A DNA stretch of 64,000 nucleotides from contig JAUPFV010000001.1 in NCBI GenBank assembly GCA_036936605.1, positions 70,885,910 to 70,949,909 of the forward strand, in the 5' to 3' direction. Position numbers and translations under genes: made by a program. Under the pieces are notes generated by a model that did not search any database, had not been told where the DNA came from, and worked only from the letters and a program-made list of their open reading frames with translations. The DNA is from Limnanthes douglasii subsp. nivea (lineage: Eukaryota > Streptophyta > Magnoliopsida > Brassicales > Limnanthaceae). The stretch's first letter is position 1, and each line of letters begins with the position of its first letter. Below, piece by piece: positions 36,201 through 48,291 of the stretch.

Positions 36201-37600
36201 CATATTTTTAAATCATAGGTTCTCTAAGCTACGTCTACGTTTATTTGATATGTATCATTTCTTAACTTTTTAGGTTTCTTTAGATTTCTAAAAGTCGGAG
36301 ATACTTAATTTTGTTTATGTGAACGAGCACTAAGTTCTCTCACTACTAAATTTTATTAAAGTGTTTCTTCAATACCATATTTTGTTTGATTTGCAGAAGA
36401 TGTTGTTGGTTGGGCAACATTCATTGATGTAAATTTTCTTCAATGTGTAACCTTTTTAGTATGTATAGTTGATTTTTCTCTTGCACTTTCTTGAATAATT
36501 AATGCATGTAATGCTTCATCTACATAAGTAGAATTATTTATATTTATATTTCATTGCATATCCCAGTTTGCACCTTCATCATCATCGTTAAGATTAACTT
36601 TCTCTTCCTCCTCCATAGAAACCTCATCTTCTTCTTTTTCATGTACATTGAAATCATCTTCTTCTTTTCCATGTACAACTAAATCATATTCTTCTTTTTA
36701 TTTCGTAATAACATATTTTTTTACTTTTCTTCATTTTTATTATTCCTATCTATCAACCTCTTCTTCTTGTTAGATCTTCCCACAAAATGCCTCTTCTTAT
36801 TGATTTGTTAGTGTTGATTCTCCTTGCAAAACCTATAATTGTTTAAAATATTTATGTAAATTATAGATGGAGGATAATATAATATATGATAGACATGGGA
36901 AAGTAAACTACATGATACAACATAGTGTATGATGCATTAGATGTGAGACATTATAATATATGATGGATGCGGGATAATGTAATTCATGATAAATGTTGGA
37001 CACGTAATACATGAAAGATACAAGATATGTTATACATGAAAAATGTGGGACAACATATAGATTATAGATGTGGGACACCAGATAATAAATGAGTGATGTT
37101 TTAATAGATGATAGATCAAGTATTACAAACAAAATAAATATGAAAGTATGGATAAATATACTGGTTCACATGTGATATTCTTTAGAGTATTAATCAAATT
37201 TATTTTTGTTTTTTCTTCAATACACATCCATTTGTATCATCTTCATATCATGCATTCACTTGTGTCTCCTTGAAAAATAATTGTATGTTCCATGACGAAT
37301 CGCTTCATTTTATTTATATTTTAGATATATAATAAGTTTATAATATTTCCATGATGTTTTACAATAGAGTAAAAATAATAACATGCAATAGAGAAATAGA
37401 TCAAACTATTTTATTAGTTTTTGTTTCGTGACAAACCTCTACGGACATATGTGAAACAAAGGTAACATACGAGGCCATGAAAATATCATACTTGTGATGC
37501 TTGGCAAAGGTGATTCATTTGCGACCAAGATAAAATGATCCATCTGGGCCATGTAAATATGATGCATACGAGATCAGGAAAACATGGTTCACGCTACATA
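30210..37600. repeat. Field of degenerate short tandem repeats, core GATAGATGCGAGACC
   Basis: Dozens of variants of a 14-16-base core, all on the plus strand, occur in clusters at 30.24-30.48, 31.68-31.82, 32.34-32.88, 33.34-33.45, 34.33-34.66, 35.89-36.15, 36.89-37.10 and 37.44-37.60 kb. Forms include gatagatgcgagacc, gatagatgcaatacc, atccatgcgaggccatg and atagatgtgagac. Spacing in dense parts is about 28-40 bp. Between clusters the DNA is AT-rich with no supported gene apart from the MULE remnant. A minus-strand acidic coding-like stretch near 36560-36680 (EEEEKVNLNDDDEG) is not assigned. Confidence 0.65.
30650..31610 (+). pseudogene. Mutator-like (MULE) transposase remnant
   Basis: Plus-strand frames give the N-terminal half of a MuDR-type transposase in the right order. 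'FRLAISNFALQEGFTFKSLY' and 'IKIIVHCKLEDSKGCH' are followed by 'GRSDKSTSFMVADKYVQPHTC', the C...C...HTC DNA-binding module. Further on are 'FGSYLQVFHLYRPILSIVES' and 'SIKRPLLFV', which fit the start of the MULE catalytic domain. Stops and frame changes are frequent. No terminal inverted repeats were found, so the element boundaries are unknown. Confidence 0.68.
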
Positions 37601-38498
37601 TATTGCAAACCATAACATAAACATACTTGGAATGGTTCTTTTTTCTTATCTCCAGTGCTATTAAATAAGTCATATTCTTTTATAATGCAAAGTCTAAAAT
37701 ATGTAAATAAAAAAATAGAGTTTCCGTAATTTTTTTGTTTATGTTGGTTTGTTTAGATGTAAGATAACACCCAGTTAATTCTCCCTTCATGTAAAAAAAA
37801 TTCAGATTTTGTTAAAATTACAATCTTTGAAACACAGTTTAATTATTTTAAACCAAATTTTTTTTTATCGAAATAGTTTTACCGTTTTATTTTTATATAT
37901 ATATATGTTCTAACTCCGATTCAAGTTCAAATTCAAATCAACTACAAAACATAAACAACCAAAAACATAATCAATGATACACAACATGTACGGTAACAAT
38001 TTAACTTTTCATTTATGAAGCAAATCCAAACAATATAGTCTATAACTAAAATGGTCTACCAAACATTTTGGATAAAATTAGATTTTATTTTTATTTTGTA
38101 CTCTTCCCGTTAAATAACACATGTTGTTTTAAGGTTATAAATAAGTAATAAGAAATTCTATAATTGTTTTTTGTTTTTATTAAATATTAAAAACTAACAA
38201 ATCTAACCAGTGAAAACAATACACAATATTATATTTCGCACTTATATAATAAAACGACTTATAAAATAGGACATAACATCTTTCTACATATGTATTATTA
38301 ATATAAGTCAAAAGTTTGACAGAAGAAAACAGATTGTAATTGTTTTTTGTATTCTTAAATTTGCAATGTTATACTTTTCCAAATAAAATATAAAAAAACC
38401 TTATAAATATGAATACCTTGAGAAACGAACTTGAAAATTAACGGAAAAGTTGAAAACTGATGATGAAGCTGAAGATACGAGAGTTGAGAAGATCTTAT
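37601..38498. other. AT-rich intergenic sequence
   Basis: No gene, RNA or repeat that I can name. Confidence 0.55.
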
Positions 38499-38827
38499 GT
38501 GTGGTGTCCCCAGATATGTCTTCCCGTTAAGAATGAGTCAAATAATGTAGTGGAAATTGTGCCACAATATAGCGTATGTGCGCCCAATAGGACCATTATC
38601 TAGTAAGTTCTATTTATTCCCTATAAATATACTACTAGGAGTACACAAAAAGACAATTTGGAAATATGTAATTCATCCAACCATAGTGAAACATGTTTCT
38701 TTGGCGGCCCCCGCGGATGTTAACATTTGTCGAACCACTTTAAAATCATGTCTTTTTCTTTCATGTTTTTATTTTTGTTTTGTGCTTGAGCCATTTTTAA
38801 TACATTGAATAGTAATTCATAACAAAT

Positions 38828-38839
38828 TAGTATGAGAGC
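38828..38839 (+). other. Primer binding site of copia C
   Basis: TAGTATGAGAGC differs at two positions from the plant copia PBS TGGTATCAGAGC. Confidence 0.65.
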
Positions 38840-38878
38840 TTTGGATTGCGAGATTAGGTTTCGCAAGTAGTGTTTACA

Positions 38879-41490
38879 ATGGCGTCTACATCAACAAAAT
38901 ACAAAATCAAAAGATTTGATAAAAGGGCTCCAGCTTTGCATTGTGGTAGATTAAGTTGAAATCTTTATGGATATTAAAGGGTTGTTGAAGGCTATGGAGA
39001 ATAAGCTACCATTAAAGATGAAATAAGAGGAGAAACAAGATCTTTAAGAAATAACTTTATGTTGAATTCTAATGAGGGTAAAGGACATTGTTCTTCATGA
39101 GATTAGTGGTGAGAAAAATGTTGCATGTGCATGAAGAGACGCTTGTACAAGTACGGATTGAAAGAAAGTATATATTAACTAAACACTTATATAATTTAAA
39201 TACATTAATATGGACTTGGGGAGCATTGATGCCAACTCCCTATGAAATATTCTTGGATACCATAATGTATGGTAAGGATAATTTATCGATATTGGATGTT
39301 AAAGAAGCGTTGAAATCAAAAGAGTTGAGACAATTGCAGCCACACAATCAGGCAGAAGGGGAATATATTATGATTATAGGAAAATCTATAAACAATGTGA
39401 GTTTTTCAAAGAAGAAGAAGTAAAGGTCCAAATCAAAAGCCAAGAAATCAAACTATTATGAATACGGTGAGCAAGGTCATTACAAAGGAGAATGTCTGAA
39501 ACTAAAAGGTAAGATGGGAAATTAAAATAAAAAATTTGCAAACCTAGCGAAGGTATGAACGGTTACGACAACAATGAAAATACTAGTACAGCAGATGTAT
39601 TGTCAGTGAGTTTAGACTGTGGGAAAAACTCTTGGGTACTCGATACGGGCCCTACATATCACATTTTCCAGTCAAAGAAATGTTTTGATACTTACAAACG
39701 AGTGCATGGAAGTGTTTATTTAAGGAACAATCATTTGTTGCATGTTGGCGGTATCATTATCGTCAGGATCATATTATTTGATTGGGTTGTTAGAATCGCG
39801 ATCTGCTGGCATGTTCCTAGGTTGAAGATAAACATGATACATTTTGGGGCACTACACTCTCGGGGTTACAAGTATTGTGCAAAATATGGCGTAATAAAAG
39901 TGACAAAGAGCTCAATGGTGTGTATAGAAGACAGTTTACAAAATAGACTTTACATTCTCTAAGAGAGTGTTGTTATGGGTGATGCTACAGTAACATTATC
40001 AGGTAGTAATAGGAAAAGTCGACACTAACACATGAATACAAGATGATTAGCTATTTGGGAAAGAGGGATTTATTGAAAGGGTATAAAAGAGAATCTGGGA
40101 TTTTGTGAATACCGTGTGCTTAGTAAACAAACTAGTGTCAAATTCAGTAAGTTGTTTTTAAAAATGATTAAAGGGACTGGGGACTACATTCACTAAGATA
40201 ATTGGGGCCCAAACATAATTTCATCAAACAGTGGAGCTAGATACTACATGAGTTTGATCGATCATTATTTAAGGATGTTGTGAGTTTAGTTTTAAAAAAT
40301 AAAATATGAGGCATATTCAACCTTTATCGAGTGGAAGACGATGATTCTAAAGCAAATATTAAAAAAGATTAAGTGTCTTAGAATAGATAATGGGTTTAAA
40401 TTTTGTATGGTAAGTTAAAGGAGTTATATGAAGCTGAGTGAATAATGTGTCATCAGAGTTGTTCAATAAACCATAACAGAATGGGGTGGCAGAAATAGTG
40501 AACAAAATGCTTTGTGACAATGTACGAAATATAGTCTCGCATTCTAATGTGAGATATGATTTTCGTGCTTAAGCTATAAATATAGCATATTATTTGGTGA
40601 ATCGGTCTCCATAAACGACTATTAATTGTAAAACTCATTTTGAGATTTGGTCTGGATCATCGACTGATTACGAACAATTTAGGGTGGTCGGTTTTCCTAC
40701 GTACGCTCATATTAGAGATGGTAAGTTTGACCAAGTGCAAAACGGTGTATATTTCTAGGATATGCTACTATAGTGGAGCGATATAGGTTATGATGTGCCT
40801 TTCCAAAGTCTACAGGTTTTCTCATCACCAAGGACATCATTTTTAACAAGTATGCTTTCCTAGACAGTCAGAAAAAAAGTAAGAGAAATTGTTGACGATG
40901 ATGCGCCCAAACCAGAACAACAACCTTATAGCTTATCATTGAGAAAATAAAGAAAAAAGGTTAAATCTCATAGTGACCACCAAAAAGGTACATGAATCTA
41001 GTTGCATATGCTACGTTAGTCCTGGAAAAATTTAAGATGCAAGAACCTAATAGCTATTGGGAAGCTATAGCGAGCTTAGAGATAGATCAATGGATTGGTG
41101 TTATGGGGAAGATAGTAGGAAACAAATGGTTATTCAAGAAAAAGCTAGGTAATCCACGGGTTGAGGAACCTCGATTTAAGGGAAAACTGGTCGCTAAATG
41201 TTTTACTCAAAGGGAGGGAATCGACTTTAATGAAGTATTATCTCCAGTGGTGAAATATAGTTCGATTCGAGTTTTGTTAGCCATGGTAGTTTTACAAGAT
41301 CTAGAACTTGAGTAGTTGGATGTGAAGACTCCGTTTCTACATGGTGAGTTGGAGGAGTGAATATAAGTTAGACAGCTAGAGGGTTTTATCAAACCTAATT
41401 TTGAGGACCAAGTTTGTCTTCTGAAAGAGTCATTGTAGGATTTGAAACAGTCACCTAAACAATGGTATAAACGTGTTGATACATTCATGG
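38879..41490 (+). pseudogene. Copia C gag-pol, broken and 3'-truncated
   Basis: Gag starts at ATG 38879 (MASTSTKYKIKRFDKRAP), similar in form to Tnt1-type gag. A zinc knuckle at about 39450 reads 'YYEYGEQGHYKGEC', with its first two Cys changed to Tyr. Protease 'SWVLDTGPTYHIFQSKK' is at about 39630. Integrase traces appear around 40190-40700. RT begins with 'YWEAIASLEIDQWIGVM', 'FKGKLVAKCFTQREGIDFNE' (about 41180) and 'LDVKTPFLHGELEE', ending near 'LKQSPKQWYKRV' at about 41480, before the YVDD box. Stops and frame shifts throughout. Confidence 0.82.
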
Positions 41491-41500
41491 TTTTATATAC

Positions 41501-42256
41501 ATCAATAGTTAAAAAGTTGTTAATTTGGTTTATTTATAATAAAAAAAATATGTGATCGTTTTCTAAATCGAAATACAGTAATATAATCCTTCTCTTTCTA
41601 AGGCAAATTGATTTTAACCAAACATCTCATATCACTGTATATTTTTTTGGGTAAAACCATATCAGGATATATTTTAGAAAGTGTTAAAAGGCCGTAACTA
41701 TGATACAAAATATTCGGAGTTATTATAAATGAACCCAAAATAGCATATAGGTGAGCAGGCGGAGGCGATGAAGTTGTTTTATTTGATCGATGAAAAATGA
41801 TAAGGAGATACAATCTATATGCCAGTGTTAACAATTTGGAAATGATGATCCAAAAATAAAACTCAAGATTTTCAAGATGAGATTCGAAGCGTGCACAACA
41901 TAAAAACATATCGGGAGAATTTAATCCTCAACTTAGCTAGTCCATTTAAAACCACGACTTATTGTGCAACGAATTTGGAAATTTATATAATTAATATGTA
42001 GTAAACTTTGGAAAATATATTTTTTATGAGATAATATCAAATAAACGTTACAACTACGAAGACCGACAATTGGGGGAAGAAGATGTTGGCCAAGAGATTA
42101 AGGTAGGGTAAAATTAAAACATGGACTACTTGATTTTTCCCTCCCTAGACACATGTGTTTTTTTGGCCAAGCGAGCCTTTGGTGATCTAGAACGAACCAG
42201 AATTCTGAACAAATACCTGGAAAGCATTCGAGTTTATAATACATAAAATCGATGTG
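41501..42256. other. Unassigned sequence
   Basis: No supported gene. A minus-strand open frame at 41909-41598 has no recognisable domain. Confidence 0.55.
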
Positions 42257-42434
42257 ATAATGTTAGGTTTGGATATATAAGTGTGAAATGGGTCTCACAC
42301 ATAGTAAGATATGGTCTATTTTGGATCCGGAAGTTCGCACGAATTTGTCTTTTGTACATTCGCAAAAGATTTGTTTACTAGTTGAGGTTGGTTCACACTT
42401 ATATATTATCCATTATTTTCAAACTTAACATTAT
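42257..42434. mobile_element. MITE-like inverted-repeat element (about 178 bp)
   Basis: The ends are inverted: ATAATGTTAGGTTTG at the left against ATAATGTTAAGTTTG from the right. A second inner inverted pair (atatataagtgtgaa / ttcacacttatatat) completes a long imperfect hairpin. No target duplication was recognised, so the superfamily is unknown. Confidence 0.55.
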
Positions 42435-42968
42435 GAGATAGAGGGTCCTATATGATATGAAATTTAATTATATAGGATAGCAAGACTAAAATACAACACG
42501 AAGCGAAGAGGAGACAAAAAAAAAGACTAACAAAACAACAGAGGTGATTTTAAAAGCATGTCATCTAAACGGTCGTCCAATAAAAGATGAACCAACACGA
42601 TCTTGAATAACTTTTAGAAAAAAAAGAAAGAAAACCGAAACAAAAAAGGATGACGATTCCTATGTAATTGTCTGCATATGGCTAAAATATGTTTGAACAA
42701 ACTACCGCCAAGGCAACTAGCGGTGCAGATAGATGAATTCGATGAAAAAAGCAATAATGAAATTGGAACTCAAGTACATAAGGTTGTTGCAGACCGTGTA
42801 GTGATTGTTTGAGGTTGAGTTTATTGTATCTCACATTAAACGCACACTGAAACGAAGTTTGCTCAGTTTTGCAAGTATATTCTTGATACGGGCGTTGTTG
42901 GCAAAGTTTCCAACGAAGTCACTATTGAAGATCCATTTTATAGCTTATCGTATTTTAATTTACTTTAG
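42435..42968. other. Unassigned sequence left of copia D
   Basis: Poly-A-rich. A coding-like plus-strand patch near 42770-42950 has stops and no recognised domain. Confidence 0.5.
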
Positions 42969-43369
42969 TGAGAAGCCCTAATATAATTAAAGAGAGAGAG
43001 AAAGAAAGGGAATCTCTGTCTAATAACATCCTGTATTTGTTTTATAAAGTAGGCTTAAATCGGACACAAATTGTCTTACCCAATACAAACAAGCTGGCCC
43101 AACATGATAATACATCTCGAATAAGATCTCATGCTCTTAAACTATCCTTTTACAAAACTCTGTCGTTTTGGCTACCTACTGATTATGTTGAGAATATGTT
43201 TCTTGTTGAGAAGATCTTCAACCAAATCGTGTATACTAACTACTCTGTAACAACCTAGGCTCTTATCGCATTCCATGTATATATATACAGCCCTGCAAAT
43301 AAGAAAATATAGATATTAATAATACCAAAATTCAATCAGACTTCAAATAATAAACTTTTTTTACTCTCA
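42969..43369 (+). repeat. 5' LTR of copia D
   Basis: Similar along its length to 45844-46270, for example in 'gagaagatcttcaacca' and 'actaactactctgtaac'. Confidence 0.8.
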
Positions 43370-43427
43370 CATAGACGTCACCATTGATATTCTAAACAAC
43401 AACTTTATTGACCTAAAGAAAAATCAT

Positions 43428-45780
43428 ATGAATGAATTCAACTCAGTAGGGTTCGACAAAAACAATTTTTTGCTATGGAAAACTATGGTGTTGCATATTT
43501 TTCGAGGCAATCAACTTGGTGATTTTATCACAGATGACAAGCCTTGTCTTTAATTCTCAAACAATGTAATCCACCTTTTAAAATTTTCAATAAAATATTA
43601 TGTGACTCTTGTTAGTATGGTAAGTCACATAATATCCCTTATACTAGGTCAATAAAACAGTATTCCTATGTTTTAGACTTAATACACTTAGATGTATGGG
43701 GACCAACTCCTATTTTGTCTAAATATGGTTTTAAATTTTAAATTTTACTTGTTGATGACCATACCAGATTCACCTAGTTATATCATATCAAACACAAAAT
43801 GTGATGTTTCAAAAACTTTTAAGGATTTCAACGTTTTTGTTGAAAACCAGTTTGGGAGAAAGATTAAAAGATTTCAATTTCACTCGGCGGAGAGTTTCAA
43901 TATTTTGCTCCTTTACCAAAAGAGTGTGGGATTCTGCTTTGCACATCTTGCCCTCACACCTCTGTCCAAAATGGCAGTGTTGAGAGTAAGCATATATATG
44001 TTTTTGAAACAGGTCTTACACTCCTAGATCAAGCCTCTTTACCCTACTATTTCTAGCCAAAAAATAAACAGACTCCCTACTACAATTTTGAACAATATTT
44101 CACCTCTTGAACAACTTTTTGATACGAACCAGACTATTCCTATCTAAAGGTCTTTGGATGTTCTTGTTTTCCTTCTCTAAGGCCTTACCAAACTCATAAA
44201 TTTTCTTCTTACTCAATAAATGTGTTTTCATAGGCTATAGTGACACACACAAAGGGTATACATGTTTAAGTTCTACATGCAAGTTATACATTCCAAGAAA
44301 TGTAGTTTTTAACAAAAGAGAATTTCCTTGGTCTAAAGGTTTTTTAAACACAAAAGTTTCCAAGTGTTGTTCTCGTCAAGAACAACACTTGGAAACTTGT
44401 TTCATACAAACCTAAAATGAATATAGTTCGGTGTAAATGGGTCAACAAAGCTAAGTATAAGTCTGATAAGTCTATTTAGAGATATAAAGCAAGACTGGTG
44501 GTAAAGGGGTTTCATCAAACAACAGGGGTTGATTTCACAGAAACTTTTAGTCTTGTTATTAAGCCCTCCGTAATTTGAGTGGTTTTGACCCTAGCAGTTT
44601 TAAAAGACTAGCCTTTAGACAACTAGATATTAATAATACTTGTTCGATGGGGAAGTCACTGAGGATCTGTACATATCTCCACCTGAAGGCTTTGTAAGTT
44701 CTGCACGCTTGGCTTATGTCTGCAAACTAAATAAAGCCTTATATGGTCTCAAGAAGGCTCCTAAGACTTGATATTCAAAATTACGAGACACTCTAACTCT
44801 ATGAGGTTTTATAAATTCAAAGGCTGACAGTTCGATGTTCTTCATTATACCAAAACATGTTATTGTTATCATCTCAATTTACATAGATGATATTATCATC
44901 ACTCGTAATAATCCTACTCCTCTATAGTATTTTGTTATGAAACTAAATCTCATGTATGCTCTAAAAGACCTGGATGATGTACACTACTTCTTAGGAATTG
45001 AAGTTTCTAGAGAGCCGGCTGTTTTCTACCTAACACAACAAGAATACATTCAAAATCTTATAGCCAATGAGGGACTTACCTCAGTTTATTCCTATACTAA
45101 TCCGATACATGTTTCTCCTTCCATCTATCTTGTTCGAAGCATAAATTTCCCTCATACAACCAAAACAATATCACAGTCTGTTAGGTCTTTATAATATTTA
45201 CTTCACACAAGAGCTGACATAGCATTTTTTGTGAACAAACTCAGTCAATTTCAACAAAATCCAACTGACATTCATCTAAAAGCAGTCAAAAGAGTAATGA
45301 GGTACTTTTTTGTAATTCCGAATCTTGGTCTTCATATAAAACCCAGCATCAATCTTCAACTCAGTGGCTTCACTGATGCTAAATGGGCTTATCTCTTGAT
45401 GATAGACGATTGGTGGGTGGCTAGTGTTTCTATTTTAGAGATATTCTTGTCTCCTGGTCCTCCGAGAAGCAACATGTAGTTGCTTGATTGAGCACCGAGT
45501 CTGAATACCGTGCACTTGCTAGTCTCTAAGTTGAACTTATTTGGCTTCATGTTGTTCTTCAAGAACTAAAATTTCTTTCTTTTCGACCTTCAATTATTTG
45601 GTGTGACAACCTTGGAGCCATCTCGCTTGCTTTGAGTCCAATTTTTCATGCTCGAACAAATCATATCGATCTCAACATTCATTTCGTTTGAGACTAGGTT
45701 CTTCAAGAGAAGCTTGGCATCAGGCATGTCCCATATCATGATCAAATTGTTGATCTCCTAACTACACCCCTATCGCAATC
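43428..45780 (+). pseudogene. Copia D gag-pol remnant
   Basis: The gag start is MNEFNSVGFDKNNFLLWKTM (about 43428). After a deletion near 43560 comes integrase ('LDLIHLDVWGPTPI' about 43680). RT follows: 'RCKWVNKAKYKSD' (about 44430), 'YKARLVVKGFHQTTGVDF', 'LNKALYGLKKAPKT' and the catalytic 'YIDDIII' (about 44885). RNase H gives 'YFLGIEVSREPAVFYLTQQE', 'FTDAKWA' and later pieces. Many stops and frame shifts. A perfect hairpin at 44354-44398 interrupts the junction before RT. Confidence 0.85.
44354..44398. repeat. Perfect 20-bp inverted repeat with 5-nt loop
   Basis: The arm AAGTTTCCAAGTGTTGTTCT (44354-44373) is followed by CGTCA and its exact reverse complement (44379-44398). The right arm is the normal copia coding sequence for 'NNTWKL'; the left arm is an inverted copy of it. 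Confidence 0.95.
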
Positions 45781-45843
45781 GATTTCTGTTTCTTATAGAC
45801 AAACTTGCGTTAACAATTACAACCCTTCGTGTGAAGGAGGAAG

Positions 45844-46270
45844 TAAGAAACCCTAATCTAACTAAAGAGACAAAATCTAACTAAAGAGACAAAGAAAGAA
45901 ACATAAGCTTTGTTTCAATAAGATCTAATATTTTTTTATATAATTTGGGCTTCAACTCGACCCAAATTCTTACAAGTCTTAACCAATACAAAAAAAAACT
46001 AGCCGAATAAGACAATACATCTCCAAGAATAGCTCATACTCTTAAAACTATCACTTTACAAAACTCATTCGTTTTGGCTACCAACTGATTTTGTTGAAAA
46101 TCTACTTCTTGTAGAGAAGATCTTCAACCAATTCTTGTTATACTAACTACTCTGTAACAGCCTAGGTTCATATATATATATATATGTAAATTCTTGCAAA
46201 CAAGAAAATATAAAGATTAATAATACTCAAATTCAATCAAACTTTAAATAATAAACTCCTTGTACTCTCA
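45844..46270 (+). repeat. 3' LTR of copia D
   Basis: Partner of 42969-43369, with an internal duplication (aatctaactaaagagac twice) and a (TA)n run. Confidence 0.8.
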
Positions 46271-46289
46271 CTATTTCTTCCACCCTTGT

Positions 46290-47335
46290 TTTGATTGATT
46301 TGCTTAAGACTTTATCCTTTTTATTTTATATTCCTCACATATGGAAAATATGTGGGACAAAAAGAGGATTCTATGTTAGGCCTTATTTATTTATCGTAAG
46401 AATGTATAAGCATGTTGATGTATTGATATTTTCCATTACTAGACCAAAAGTGTTGCACCGCTTCTATTTGTAAATATAGAGAGATAACCCTAGGGATAAT
46501 GGCCATAGTATAGACTTTCCTGCATTGTAGGGTTTCCATCTGAGGGGTTCACCTGAAACCTTTAAGCTTGGATTAGCTTCCTTGAACGATGACTGACTAT
46601 ATCATTGATTCATGTTTAGGTACAGTTGTGCATGATTGTTATGAGGCTGATACATGGAAAAATTAGTGTGGTATTTCGTCTATTGTACTCCTACCGGTGG
46701 CATAGAAGCATGTTAATATCTAAGTTAAACTCCCGGTGAATATTTTTGGAGATTCGGTTGCACTCTTAAATATTTGAGTCATTGTTAATAGCATGGATGT
46801 GACCCACGAGAGGCCTGCTGAAGGTTTGGTTAAACTTTAGAAAATGAAGGAACATAGTGGTTGTTCGAATGAAACATGTGAGATGTCTGCTCCTGGATAT
46901 TTGGTTGAAACACTAGAGAATCATGTTGAATATTCAGTTTGAGCATTATATGATGCTATTGGAGGTTTGATTAAAATGCATAAGGAGCCTGATTTTGATT
47001 CAGTTTAAGTCTCAATGGTACTTGTGGATGTTGTTAGCCATTTGGTTGAATATAAGTGTTTGTTAGTGGTCTAAGATTTCTTTCACCAAGATGATAGCTG
47101 GAGGTCTGTTTCTCTTGAACATTCTCGTCTCTTTCTTTATTAGTGGGTTTGGAAATGAAGGTTTTTCTAATTCTTTTGCTTCTTTTCCTATGTTGGTTCC
47201 TTCCACAAAGTCCATAAAATCATCATCCTCATTTATTCTTTGTAATATTTTTTTCCAAAATGTTTTATGTCTTTGTATTTTTTATTACTCGAGAAAAGGT
47301 GTTGTGTTGCTTATTTTGGTGAATGTCGAGAGATA
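46290..47335 (+). pseudogene. Unknown plant gene remnant, copy 1 of a tandem duplication
   Basis: Not recognised. The plus strand contains 'RMYKHVDVLIFSITRPKVLH', a possible intron (donor TTTGTAAAT near 46470, acceptor TTTAG near 46619), and then 'DCYEADTWKN' and 'VNSMDVTHERPAEGLVKL'. 'CSNETCEMSAPGYLVETLEN' and 'ALYDAIGGLIKMHKEPDFDS' come next, before a hydrophobic 'FLLNILVSFFISGFGNEGFS' stretch near 47100. Several stops. The next 850 bp repeat the same order with substitutions, often keeping the same reading frame, which suggests both derive from a once-coding gene. Confidence 0.45.
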
Positions 47336-48180
47336 AAAATTGGGGACTTCCCATAGTCTCGATTCTCCTGACTTGGAGGGTTGCCTCATGGGGTTTACTT
47401 GAACCCCCTAAACTTGGGTTGGATACCTTTCATGGAGGCTCAGACATGTGTGTATCCTTCATTCATTTTTAGGTACTTTGGTGTATGATTGTGATGAGGC
47501 TGATACATGGACAAAATAATGAGGTATTTCATTTGTTGCACACCTACCGGTGGTGCAAAAGCATGTTAATATCTAAGTGGAAGCCTAGTAAATATTGTTA
47601 GAGATTTGGTTGCACTCTAAAGTATTGAAGTCCTTGCTAATAGCGTTGATAGAACCCACAAGAGGTCTGATTAAGGTTTGGCTAAATTTTAGAAAATAGA
47701 GGAACCTAGTGGTTGTTCGACATGAACGTATGAGATGTCTTCTCCTGGAGATTTGACTGAAATACTAGTATATCTTATTGGACATTTGGTTTAAGAACTG
47801 CACGATGTTATTGGAGATTCTGTTAAAATGCATAAGGAGAGTGATGTTGATTCAGTTAAAGTGTTCGTGGTGTTCGTGGAAGTTGTTGAGCATTCGGTTG
47901 AATTTGAGTGTTTGTTGGTGGTTTCAGATGTCTTTTACCAAGTTCATTGCTAGATGTCTGTTTCTCTCGGATATGCTCATGTCTTCCTTCACGAGCGGAT
48001 TTAGAAACAAAGGTTTTTCTCATTATTTTTCTTCTCTTCTTCCCTTGGTGTCTTCCACTATGGCCGAAAGATCTTTGTCTTATTTATCCTTTCTATTTTC
48101 AGCTTTGGATAATGAGCAGTGAATTTTGTGCTTGTTGGTTTCTACATGGGTGTCTTTCATTATCATGAAAGCGATAGCAC
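47336..48180 (+). pseudogene. Unknown plant gene remnant, copy 2
   Basis: Tandem copy of the preceding unit. The same landmarks appear: acceptor-like TTTTTAG near 47472, 'DCDEADTWTK', 'CSTTYEMSSPGDL'-like text, 'HDVIGDSVKMHKESDVDSVK' and 'VVEHSVEFECLLVVSDVFYQ'. The equivalent tail 'FLSDMLMSSFTSGFRNKGFS' follows near 47960. It has fewer stops than copy 1 in the central part, but is still broken. Confidence 0.45.
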
Positions 48181-48291
48181 CATTGTCTTCCTCTTCCTCA
48201 TGACCTTACATATACTGGACCGCCAATATTAGTTGTGGTTCCAGAGTAAAACTAATAGTCTAAATAACTTTGATATTGTTAACGTTATGTG

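Larger units (their letters stand above)
38499..41500 (+). mobile_element. Copia C: 5' LTR, gag and partial pol, 3' end lost
   Basis: A copia-type PBS (TAGTATGAGAGC, 38828-38839) follows an LTR end (...CATAACA, 38824). Gag, protease, integrase and the first half of RT follow on the plus strand, then the homology stops near 41500 without RNase H or 3' LTR. The left LTR limit (TGTGGTGTCC at 38499) is a guess, as there is no partner LTR in the window. Confidence 0.75.
42969..46270 (+). mobile_element. Copia D: old LTR-bounded element with large internal deletion
   Basis: Two related sequences of about 400 bp (42969-43369 and 45844-46270) start T(G/A)AGAA(G/A)CCCTAAT and end CTCTCA. They enclose only 2.5 kb, so more than half of a normal copia interior is gone. 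A purine tract GAAGGAGGAAG precedes the right LTR. The LTRs differ by many substitutions and indels, so it is old. Confidence 0.82.

Noticed and set aside
30210..37600. CRISPR array
   Set aside because: Repeats are degenerate, short and irregularly spaced, and the DNA is plant nuclear.
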